Shown here: piece after piece, positions 42,314-52,463 of the stretch | How the letters are laid out: each line of letters starts with the position of its first letter | Numbering within the stretch: position 1 is the stretch's first letter | Source: Allomyces arbusculus | Taxonomy: Eukaryota > Blastocladiomycota > Blastocladiomycetes > Blastocladiales > Blastocladiaceae | DNA: 64,000 nucleotides | Assembly: GCA_027604705.1 (NCBI GenBank) | Contig: JADHYV010000010.1 | Coordinates: 310,001-374,000 of the forward strand | Direction: 5' to 3' | Notes under the pieces: model-generated | The model's input: the letters and a program-made list of their open reading frames with translations, nothing else | Told to the model about the DNA's origin: nothing | The model's database searches: none | Position numbers and translations under genes: made by a program

Positions 42314-43132
42314 ATGTTCGTTGCCCGCCTGACCCGCACCGCGGCGCCCGCCTTTGCCCGCGCCTCGGCCGCCCGCGCCTTCTCGGTCGCCGCCGTTCGC
42401 CTCGGTACGCCCGCCCCTGCCGACCCCGACGACTTCACGCTGGGCCTGACACCGCCTGGCGCCTCGGACGATGGCGCACAAGTGAATCCCGTCACGGAGC
42501 AAGCTCCGATGCTTGTGCTCTTGATTTCGAGCGCTGGCATTGGCGATGTGGTGGGATCACGGTGTTGCACGGCCCAGCGTGACTTGTGCCCAGCCATTTT
42601 GTACAAAAATCACGGCTAACCATGGCCCTGCTTGACCACGTTCACTCTGGATACGCTCTTGGCCTGCAACTCTTTGCCCCGACCCGCTTATTTGCCTGTC
42701 GTGCTTCTTCACCCTTCTCGCCGCTCCCCATACGAATCGCGCCCCCCGCTGGACCACTGCACCTTCGCCCCCCCCCCCCCCCCCTCTCCAGGCGGCCACG
42801 GCCCGTCGGAGCCCTTTGTCGGCCCCGGTGCCAAGCCCGGTACCGTCCCCACGGAGCTCGACCAGGCGACCGGTCTGGAGCGCCACGAGTACCTGTCGGA
42901 GCTCGAGGGCCGCGACGCGTTCGACATGAAGCCCCTCGAGATGACGCACCTTGGCACCGTCACGAACCCGATTGTCGTCAAGTCGGTCGACGACGTGCGC
43001 TACGTTGGCTGCTCGGGCTACCCGGCCGAGTCGCACGAGAACATTTGGATCCGCGTTGCCGAGGAGAAGGGTGTCAACCGGTGCCCGGAGTGCGGGTGCT
43101 GCTACCAGCTCAAGAAGGTCGACCACCTGTAA
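42314..43132 (+). CDS. COX4: Cytochrome c oxidase subunit Cox4 (animal Vb/COX5B)
   Basis: Two exons, 42314-42404 and 42792-43132; 143 residues. Exon 1 is the mitochondrial presequence (MFVARLTRTAAPAFARAS, then ARAFSVAAVRLG). Exon 2 is the mature subunit: RHEYLSELEGRDAFDM, MTHLGTVTNPIVVKSVDD, and the zinc site with GCSGYPAESHENIWI in the yeast style and RCPECGCCYQL near the end. It is a nuclear-encoded peripheral matrix-side subunit of complex IV that binds one zinc ion. The intron is 387 nt, more than twice any other intron here, and its acceptor is preceded by a run of 17 C. The join gives the in-phase Gly of RLGGHGPSEPF. The intron separates presequence from mature protein almost exactly. 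Confidence 0.92.
42768..42784 (+). repeat. C17 homopolymer in the Cox4 intron polypyrimidine tract
   Basis: Run of 17 C ending 7 nt before the acceptor AG of the Cox4 intron, taking the place of a usual T-rich tract. Confidence 0.85.
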
Positions 43133-43896
43133 GCGCCGAGCTAGCGTCGTTGCTGCAGGGGCGCGGCTGGCTTGGTCGCTCGTGTGCGTGCCGTTCAGCG
43201 AGCTGCACGGCGTTCGGTCGAGCGGCGAGGCCGCCGTTTGGCCGGTCGGTAGGGGGAGCGTATTGTGTCCCCGATTGTCGTCTTTGTCTTCCCCCTCCCC
43301 CATCTTTTTCTTTTCACCATACGTAAGCATTTATAATGGCTATACTATCGTAACGCGCCGTCGGTCGTCGTTGTGGGCCGCGTTACCGTTGCGTGTTGGT
43401 CTGCGAACCGCTGCGCCGGCATGTTGTCGGTCGATGAGCAAACTATATTGGGAAATCGTCGTTGCTGGTCAAAATGAGTGCGCTTTCGTTGGGGCGCAAC
43501 GAGCACAACACAGCACAACGAGAACTGGCCACAACAGATCAGCAAACGCAAGCCAAGAAAGCAAAGAAAACGAAAAAACCGGAGCATCTTTCCCTCTGAC
43601 GACGTTTCCCCACGTGCGAATCACAGGAGTTGGGCATCTGTCTCGCAGATCACTGCCGCGTGTCTCCCACTCTCACCTCGGCTTTGGCCGTCGCTGCTCG
43701 CGCGGCTTCCTGCTCCTGTCGAGTTCGCCGAGCTGCTGCTCCTCTGCTGGCCATCGAAAAGCCCGGCCTTGCCGCTCATTCTCGCCCGTACATCCGCCCC
43801 ACGACTTGCCGCATTGCGCCGCACCATCGACGTGATCACGCAGCTGCCGTCCTGCTCCACTACCAACCCGTTCCCGCGTGCACGCCGCTCTTCATT
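43133..43896. other. Intergenic, nothing recognised
   Basis: 3' UTR of Cox4 and promoter of the F-BAR/RhoGAP gene. 43480-43590 is A-rich. No gene or RNA feature seen. Confidence 0.45.
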
Positions 43897-46103
43897 ATGA
43901 ACCGGTCGCCCGTGGTCGCTGCGTCCTCGGCGTCAGCACGCGCGTCGACCCCACCGCTACGCTCCGCACTCAAGTCCCCCGCGCGCGCATCGCCCGTGAA
44001 AACCGCGACGTTTGCCGGCATGGCTGCGACCGACGCTGCCGCGATTCAACTCGCCAACGCCGACTCTACGACCATCACGTCGCTCGGGATCCCCGGCGCG
44101 CAACGTCCGGGCTCATTCGAGCACGATCCGCACGCGACCGACGACGAGGACGACGTTCCCGCGACGGCGCTCGCCGAGGACGAAAGTGATTGCGCGCCGT
44201 CCGGCCGTGTCCTGCCGTCGGCACCACCGGCGACGGGCACGGCGATGCGCCGGCACGCAGCGGCGTCGGCGGCGGTGGGTGGGATGGCCGCGCCCATGGG
44301 CCACGACGAGGACGAGACGGAGCGCGTGGTCCGGCAATTGCTCGAGTTCGAGGGCGGGCTGAACGTGTTGCTGGACCGCGTCAAGCAGAATTTGGTCTCG
44401 GCCAAGGACGTGACCGTGTTCTTGAAAAAGCGCGCGGCTATCGAGGAAGAGTATGGCCGCAGTATGATGAAGCTCGCGGGGACCATGACCGAAGCGACCG
44501 ACCGTGGGGATGGCAAGGGCGGGTACGACAGGTTCTCTGTTGAGTTCAATGGCTACCGGAGCCGCCGACTGACGGTTTGGTCCTCTTCTGGAACCCAAAA
44601 GCATGTACGCCGCGTGCGTCAAGCAAATGGTCGCGATCCACGAAACGATTGCGACGAATCGGCTGCAATTCGCGACGCACATCACGCAAGTCTGCGAGGA
44701 ACTCACGACCGTGCACAAGGACACGGACCGGTCGCGCAAGCAGCTCAAGGACGCGAGCGAGCGGTACGAGCGCGCGCTGCGTGAATCGGAGTCGGCGCTC
44801 GACAAGGCCAAGGCCAAGCAAGAGGCCACGTCGGACGCATGGGATAAAGCGCGGCAGGCGCTGCGCACCGATGTGCCGCGCGGCGCTACATCCCCACCGA
44901 CGGGCCCAACGGGTCTGTCGGCGCTGTTTGCGAAACCGCCGGAAAAGGAAGAGGAGGCGGCTCGGCACCGTGCAGCGCGGGCGAATGACGTGTACCAAAC
45001 GCAGCTGGCCGCGACACTCGCGCTGCGCAACGAGTTCCAGCGCTCGCAGTTGCCGAGTCTCGTGCACGGGCTCAAGGAAGTGAATGACGAGTGCGACGTG
45101 GCGCTGCAGTTCCATCTCGCTAAGTACGCGTTCCACTACGAACAGACGCTGACGGCCGACGCGCAGGCGCTGTGTCCCGTCGCTCCGCCCATGCCGGACG
45201 GGACCACGAGCGCCGTCTCGCCGCCACCGGGGATCCGCAAGGTGTTTGAGCAGATGGACCACGCTGCCGACTTGCAGGACGTGATTACGGCCGCGGCCAA
45301 TGCGGTGGCAGCGGCCAAGGCCGCGGATGCTGCGAATGCCGCGTCGGCTGACCGCGGGCTCGCGCCGGCACTGTCGTCGTTGTCGCTCGTGGGTCCACCC
45401 GCGCGGCCCGTGTTTGGCGTGTCGCTGCAGGATTTGGGTGAGCGCGATAACACGGACGTGCCCGTGTTTCTCACGCAGGCCATGAAGGTGATCGAGGAGG
45501 TCGGGCTCGACGTGCAGGGTCTCTACCGCGTGTCCGGCAGCAGTATTGCCGTGCAGCGGCTGCGCGCACAATGCGATCGCGGTTCGTTCTCATTTCATTT
45601 CTCTCCCCTTCTCCACCGGAAATCGCCCCAACCTCACCACCACCACATCGGCTTACCTAGACCTTGCCAACGTCTCCTGGAACCCCGACGATTACGCAAC
45701 CGACATCCACACGCTGGCCTCGGCCATCAAGCTCTTCCTGCGTTCCTTGCCCGACTCGGTCCTGCCCCGTTCGCTCGCGCGGCAACTCCTGCAAGCCGCG
45801 CGGTTGCCGGACGCACGTGTGCAGCTTCTGACGCTGCACGACCTGATCAATGGTTTGCCGGAACCCAACTACTGCACGCTGCGCGCCGTCATTCAGCATC
45901 TCGACCGCGTCGCGTTGCATGCAGCACGCAACCAAATGCACGTGCATAACCTGAGCATCGTGTTTGGACCGACGCTCATGCACGGTGGGGCCGTAGCCGT
46001 GGCGCAGACGCACGAGACGGCCAACGAAATGCACTTGCAGTGCCGCGTCGTTGAGGTGGTGCTGTCCAACTGCCGGATTATCTTTGAGCCGGACGAGGCA
46101 TGA
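43897..46103 (+). CDS. F-BAR plus RhoGAP protein
   Basis: Three exons: 43897-44522, 44602-45581 and 45661-46103; 682 residues, introns 79 nt each. After a disordered Ser/Ala N-terminus, residues ~140-360 form an FCH/F-BAR domain (VVRQLLEFEGGLNVLLDRVK, FLKKRAAIEEEYGRSMMKLA, then charged helices with KDASERYERALRESESALDK). Residues ~479-670 form a RhoGAP domain: DVPVFLTQAMKVIEEVGLD, the arginine finger in GLYRVSGSS (~516), LFLRSLPDSVLPR, and MHVHNLSIVFGPTLM. F-BAR domains sense or bend membrane; the GAP switches off Rho/Cdc42-type GTPases. Such pairs in yeasts (Rgd1, Bem3-like groups) act in polarity, cytokinesis and stress. The closest yeast counterpart by layout is Rgd1. The first intron sits inside the F-BAR helix region and the second inside the GAP domain; this second intron starts GTTCGT. 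Confidence 0.9.
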
Positions 46104-47649
46104 GGTGGAGGAGGAGTGACATGGGGTACTGGGTGTTGGTGGTCGGAGGGGGAGGTGGGACCGGAACAGTGAGATGACTTTGGATGGGTCTGACGATAAA
46201 ATTTCAAACCACCATCATCGGCATTTGTGATATAAGGGTGGAACACAACAGGATGGCACATGTAAAGCGTTTCAGTGAGTCTGGGTCCGCGAATCGGGTG
46301 TTTGCACCTTGGGCAAATTAAACATTGGTTCGCTATAACGTACTTCCAGAGCGCGGCCGATGATACTTCTCAATAAATCCGTTCCACTATGACCATTCTT
46401 CATCTCTTCATGCTTGAACGGAGGGCCTGCTGTCATCACGGCTCTGAAAGAAGGCACTTGATGGCAAGAATGAGCGTACCAGCTTGCTGAGCCTGTCACA
46501 CTTTTTGTGATGAAAATGGCGGCCTCTTCAGGAGAACAATATATACTTGCCTCTCCACCCCCATTTTTCCGGCATATGTGTGACCAGAGCGTAAAACGAA
46601 AGGGTACGGACCCCAACCAGCTAACTACCTCTAAAATCGCAGTGTTTTCCTGCCCAGTTGAACTATGTGGCTCCCGCGCTCACAGCGGCTCTCTTTCCAG
46701 GCCTCGACGTGCTCTGCATTGATACTTCTTTGTTGGCTCGCCCAGACGTGGTGCGGTTTGTCGCACAGTCAGCAAGCGGCCTGGAGTGGACTATGTTGAA
46801 CCAGACGCGGGAGGAGATGGCTGGATTTCTCGCTGATGTTTAACGGCCTGGAGCGATTCCACGCTTGCAGCGCCTTGCCGTCACTTCCTGTCGATGAGGG
46901 TCTGTCATTGGTTACTCAAGAAATGGTTCAATTGGAGATCCCTGAACGACTCGTCGGTCCAGGAAAGCAGCCACCAATTCCGCACCCGAAATGAATAAAG
47001 GGTGAGTTTGGTGTCACGGTTTGTAAATTGTTCCGTTCAGTATTTGTTAGATGATCGTCATTGAATGCAACTCCCCGAACATAATGCACCACGCAACCAC
47101 GATGAAGAGTTTGATCTTGCGATCTCGATTTGGCGAGTGGTACTTGCCAAGCATGTCTTGATGCTCACTTTTTCCTTCTGATTCAAATGGATGGCCGTCA
47201 AACTGCGCCAAAATGGTCTCAACTTTCCACGACTGGACCATTCCATTCCATTTTGTTGTGTGATTCCTCGGTGCTACCATGCTGCCAGCTCGAAAACGGC
47301 GTTGCTATGCTGCCAGCTCAACAGTGAGCTTGGTCCGTTGCGAGTGCTGTCACATTTTATCAGGTGGACCCTTTGGCACACATGTCCAGCAATCAATCAA
47401 TGCGATTGCAAGCGTCCGCGCGCGCACCGGATGACGGTGCAATGATGACGGGGAAAAGAACAAACAAGCTGTTGAAATGAGCGGTGACAGATCGTAAATC
47501 GCCACACCACTCTGCGTGAATGTATTCGTAATCCAGAAAGTGTGTCCACTAAGCGTTCAGGATCCCTGTATTGCTGCGAGGGCTTGCCAGCTACAGTTTC
47601 CAGCGGACCTGTAGTCACGCCAGCGTCCAGTTCGGAGTGCCAGCACGTC
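46104..47649. other. Gene-poor region with LRR-like relic
   Basis: 1.5 kb of lower GC. On the plus strand 46652-46994 reads like a piece of a leucine-rich-repeat protein (LNYVAPALTAALFPGLDVLC, MLNQTREEMAGFLADV). It is then continued in another phase (NGLERFHACSALPSLPVDEG), with no start or splice context. No intact gene. Confidence 0.45.
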
Positions 47650-48781
47650 CTTGCGCGCCGCTGTGGCACGTCGACGTGATCATCGGGCATCCCCGGCAGC
47701 TCACTATACTGTTCCTCGATCAGAGCAACGAGATTGCGGTTCACAGCGAGTGCGAGCGACTTGAGACCGAGGAACCGCGCGAGCTTGAGCAAATGGCGCC
47801 ACGCGTCCTCGTCAAGCGTCCCCGGGTCGCACGAGAAATCAATCACGAGGTCCTCGGGGACGTCTTCGGGCAACGACGGTGCGTTGGGCGTCCAGCCCGA
47901 GTAGATGTGCACAAACGCGAGCGCGACCGCCGGCGCGCCCCACGACGTGAACGGGATTGGGGATTGGCTCCTTGGATCAACTTGGCCGACTCGGCCCACG
48001 GGCCCGAAAACACGCTGCGAAACGTGAGCGAGGCGCGCATGAGGAGCACGCGCGACGGTTAGAGCGGCTTGTCGGTCCCTTTGGTCAGGAACAAGCAGTC
48101 GCACACGTCCAGGTCATGAAGGAATTGCAGAAGACTATTGTGCCACAGAGAATCGCTCGTCGAGATCAGGGAAAAGGCCAGCATCAAGTCGCGCACTTGC
48201 TTGTGGTGAGGCACGTCAACGGCCATCACGGCAGACGTCACGACGGCGGCGCCAGTCGTTGGACCCACCAGGGACAGGGGCAGGGTGGTCGCAGCAGGAG
48301 GGGCCTTGATTTGCGTCACAAATGGAAACGACTCCCGTCCCGCCGCGCCAGCTTCGTCGCCAGCACCGTCGCCAATATCGTTGAACGAAACGGAGCCAAT
48401 CACGTCAACGACGATGCCAGCGTCAACGACGATGCCAGTCAACTCGGGGCTGAGTTACGCAGCAATACCAATCTCGAGCAAATGGGCGTTGGGTCGCAGC
48501 CAGAAGACGTCCTCGGACGGCCGCCGATCAGACGGTCGAATCACGGCAAAAACGTCGATATAGCCAGCCGGCCTGACATCCAAAAGAGCGGCACGAGGGC
48601 GGTGTCCGTCGTTATCAAATCGTCGGACAATTGATGAGCGAACAAAGGCGCTATGGTTGAAGACACGACTTCCAGTGTCGACCCTTAAAGTATTAGACCC
48701 CCAGTGCATCAAGGAAATGGTTTGTTCTGGTAGGCATGCAAAGGCATGACGACAGAGCTGCTTGATGTTGCTGTTGGACAT
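47650..48781 (-). pseudogene. BTB-domain protein gene, decayed
   Basis: From an ATG at 48781 (MSNSNIKQLCRHAFACL) the minus strand is open for ~108 residues, then meets TAA at 48455. It continues in the same frame to a second TAA at 48059 and then shifts phase near 47960. Across these breaks a BTB/POZ fold can be followed: FLHDLDVCDCLFLTKGTD, then VLLMRASLTFRSVFSGPWAE, ALAFVHIYSGWTP and LLKLARFLGLKSLALAVNRN. Two stops and one frameshift, with no plausible introns at those points, mark it as a pseudogene. Intact BTB proteins often serve as Cullin-3 adaptors. The N-terminal third has no recognised domain. Confidence 0.7.
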
Positions 48782-49310
48782 GATGGCCGTTGTTTCGACG
48801 TGTTGCGATTCTTGTCCGTGACAATGCGTGGCCAGTGCGCCAGTTAAGAGAAGAGCGAGAAAGAGATGTGCTGCGACGTTCTCTGGCGACCGGCATTTAT
48901 TTATCATGCCAGCATGGGCGGATGGCCTTTGGTGTCGTTGACTTTGGCCACGCTCATCGCCTCACCAAAGCGCACTCAAAGTCTTGACGATGGGTGAGCT
49001 TCAGCGTGTACGTATCAGCAAAGAGCAAACTCGGCAGTGCGGCGATACTGCCGAAATACGATGCTCTTGGGTTGGGACGACACAACCGGAGTTCATATAC
49101 CGGACATTATTCCTGAGGAGGTGAATGTAGTTTGTTCACGAGAAAAGCCGGTTTGCATGCAAAATCCACTCTGTGCGGTCACTTCAGGAAATATCAAACG
49201 GCGAGCAAGTGCGGTCTGCATGTTCAAAGTGCAATCAATCAAGTCATTTGGTGCCAGCCAAGTCTACCCGCACAATCCTTCTCCCCCATCGCTCCTTTCC
49301 CAGGCCGACC
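48782..49310. other. Intergenic, nothing recognised
   Basis: 530 nt between the BTB pseudogene and the 3' end of the choline-transporter-like gene. Confidence 0.4.
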
Positions 49311-51997
49311 CTACGTTGCGATATCCGGCTTCTCGCCCTTGTGCCGGTCGGTGAACTCGCGCAGCGTCGGGGTCATGTAGTACGGCCGCTCCTCGGACCC
49401 GTCGTTGCGCTCGCAGTCCTCGCAGAAGCAAAGGAAGATGGTGTCGACAGCCATGTCCATGACCGACATGAAGAAGGACGCGACGACCCACGAGATGACG
49501 AAGACGAACTAGAGGACGATGGCCGCGTAGGTGGAGAGGTCAGTTCCCAACTTTCCGAGACGACCCGGTACCGAACAACGTGAACGACGTACAATCAGCG
49601 GAATCGCATAATAGTCGGCAATACCGGCCTCAAACGTCTGCAGCAGCGCCAGCGCGATCATGCACGTCCCCGAGACGATAATCAACTTGCCGAGCAGGAA
49701 CAGGAACCCGGAGACGCGATCAATCACGACGAGCCGGAACGCGTTGCGCACGAGCAACTGGAACGCCATTTTGGCCCCTTCGCAGAACGAGTACCCGTAA
49801 ACGGCAATCTCGATATACGCGTTCTTGTTGATGAACGCCATGAACTTTTCGACAAGGAGGCAGCAGCACTGCGTGCACGCGAGAATGTGTTGCGCCACCT
49901 GGTTGGCTTTTGCCGCACGTAACCGGCGCTGCAACTCGACGAGAATCCACCGAATCACTTGCACCAGCGCGATCAGCATGGAACCGAACGCAATTGACCC
50001 GAGATGGTACCGGAAACACCGGGCAAAAGCCGTCATGAGCGGGTTCTTGGCCAGAACCGACTATGGGCCCGAGGGGGAAAACACGAAAGCAAGGGGTCAG
50101 ATGAGAACCGGGAGCACGTCGCGTGCGACGCGATGCGTGAACCATCGTACCTTGTCGCGCGTCCAGTACCATCCGGCAATTGCGCCGGCAATCGTCGTCT
50201 GCCAGACGCCGAGGAAGAAGTTCCACGTCCAAAAGAACCCAAAGACAATGTAGATTTGCAGGAACGGCAGGACTGTGTCGGGCGTGAGCAGCTTGGTCCA
50301 GTCCTGGTTGGCAATCGAAAGCGAGATCGACGTCGAAAACGTTTGCGCAATAACGGTCCCGGACGTGGCGAGCAGCGCATAAACCACGGCAAAGAAGGCA
50401 AACAGGCCCGCGATCAGAAAGTACTTGGTGATCGGGAAGATGACGATGAGCGGCATCGTCTTGATGGCCCTGGGTTGGGAGTGAACGTCGTGGGAGTGAG
50501 TGGACGTGGTGCAGTGGGAACAAGTTGGAGAAAGTCGCAACGTACTGGGCCGTCTCCTGGATAATGATGACCGCGAGCTGGATGCGCTTGCGCGCCGCGA
50601 TCGTGACAACGAACAGCAGCAGGAACACGACCGAAGCAATGATCGCTAGAGAGTGGGCGGTGATTCGCGTCAGCATCGCCATAGAAACAAGAATATGAAT
50701 CGGCACCCGACAGCGTACATAGCGTCAAGAGTGTCTGCCAGTTCATCAAGAGCGAGTCGATCGTCGACCAGCCCACGAGGATCATCTTGCCGTTGGTCTC
50801 GATCATGGCCCAATTGTACCAGAGCATCGCGACGATCCCGGCCAGGCACATGTTGGCCATGATCACCGTGAGCCACACGCACCCGCCGGCAATGAGCATG
50901 ATCATCATGAGCCACGCAAACGACAGCGCGAGCGCCGTGAACGCCATGCTACACCGCGCGACATGGCTGTAAGCGATTGATTCCACTGCAAAATGCGGAA
51001 AGATCGAGGCACTGTACCCGAGCACAATCGGCCACGAGTAGGCGAGCGACTGCGTCATCTTGGCTGCGATCGTGCGCCCGTTCAAGTCGCTCAGCACAAA
51101 GTTGGCGATCTTGACCATGGTCGAGTTGGGCTGCGCCGTCGGGTACTGCACCTGCACGAGCGTCTGCACGGCGTCGAACGGAATGCACCGGTACAGCACT
51201 TGCACCACAGCGCGCGTCAGTCGTGCGCAACCCAATCCATGCCCTTTCGGCGAGCAAAAAAGAATGCGTACTGTCGGTCGTGTTGAAGAGCACCGGGAAG
51301 CACTTGCCCTGCGCCACCTGTAACGCGACGCCGGCGGGCGTCGATGCGAGCGTTGTGTTGTAGAAACACACGACATCGTTCTTTCTCGGGCACGACGCGA
51401 CACAGCGCGAAATCACGTTACCGGACGACTGCCCGTTCAGGTAGTGCAGATAGGTCTGATTCGTCAGGTCAAATGCAGGCACTTGGCCCACGGGCGGGTT
51501 GTAGGCGCCGCATAAGTTGCCCCACGTGTCGGTGCCGTACTTGAGTCTGGTGGCGGCGAGCGGGAGAGAGAGAGAGAGAGAGAGAGAGCGGCGAGTGAGA
51601 TCGCATTCGCACGGCGTGGGAACATCGATAGGCGAGTCAGAGCAGACGTACCGGTTGAAGTCGCCCTTTTGGAACGCGACTATGGCACTAATCGAGCGCA
51701 ACCGTCAGTCAGCCGCGGCTCCCATCCAGCGGAAAATGCGCGCTGGTCAACGTACATGACGACCATGCCAACCCACATAAGCACAAACAAGACGAAAAAG
51801 ACGACATCGTTGCACTTGCGTGTCGTGGCCTTAGGCCCGGGCTCTTGGTAGTACTGGAGCGGCAGCCCCTCGGCGATGACCGCAACCGTCTTCGTCACTT
51901 CGGCTTCCTCCCCTTCCTCCTCCTCACTCACCTGCACCGTCGCAACTTGGTGCTTCTTCTTGGGCGGCTCCTCCGCGAGCTTTTTCTTATTGGGCAT
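49311..51997 (-). CDS. PNS1: Choline-transporter-like protein (CTL/Pns1 family)
   Basis: Eight exons on the minus strand: 51756-51997, 51652-51687 (36 nt), 51272-51546, 50719-51198, 50546-50645, 50151-50469, 49593-50060 and 49311-49508; 705 residues, all in phase. Introns are 68-105 nt, each GTACG to AG. The N-terminus is cytosolic, Lys/Glu-rich. TM1 ([17 protein letters not shown]) is followed by the CTL signature [18 protein letters not shown] and a luminal loop with Cys and NxT sites (NQTYL, YNTTL). About nine more hydrophobic segments come next, with the family's conserved [12 protein letters not shown] near the end. Members move choline or related cations across plasma or organelle membranes; the transported substrate in fungi is not settled. 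Because of the eight exons, no single reading frame covers more than a third of it. Confidence 0.9.
51564..51588 (-). repeat. (CT)n microsatellite in an intron of the CTL gene
   Basis: About 12 GA units on the plus strand, so CT on the coding strand. It lies about 17 nt upstream of the acceptor AG of intron 51547-51651 and serves as its polypyrimidine tract. Confidence 0.85.
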
Positions 51998-52463
51998 CGT
52001 GGTGGTGGTGGACGTGCGCGGGCGTCTAGCGTCGGTCTATGCGGCGTGCGGAAGCAGCGCACGAGCGTGGGGATCGGAGTCGGAAAAAACGGCGGGAAGC
52101 ACGACGGGTGGCGCGAGTCCGGAAGTTTGAAAAGAGAGGCGAGTGCCGAGGGCAAGCCGATTTCGGCGGGGAGGAAAGGTGCTCGACGGGTGGAGGCTTG
52201 CTGGGTGCAGTTGGTGGTGATATTGCCGCGTTGATTATGCCCTCCGGAGCGCAGCCAGGAGTTCGGCTGCCTTGTATGCGAGAGAGCAGCTTGCGGTTAG
52301 TTGTAGCAAGTCGCAGGGCGATCAGAGAAGCGTGGAGCTCGGAAAGGGGTCGCCGTGCGGAGTCGTATGTGTCGGCAGATCTCTTCATCATCGCCAAAAT
52401 CACAGAGTGTCTCTCACTGCGTGCGGGACGCGCTGCAAAAAAACCCATGTTCATTGCTCCAGC
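51998..52463. other. Intergenic, nothing recognised
   Basis: 466 nt between two minus-strand genes: promoter of CTL and 3' UTR of the RS-rich gene. No motif defended. Confidence 0.4.

Noticed and set aside
43630-44784. The F-BAR gene starting upstream of 43897
   Set aside because: Upstream codons read as CT-rich leader; the ATG at 43897 is the first good start.
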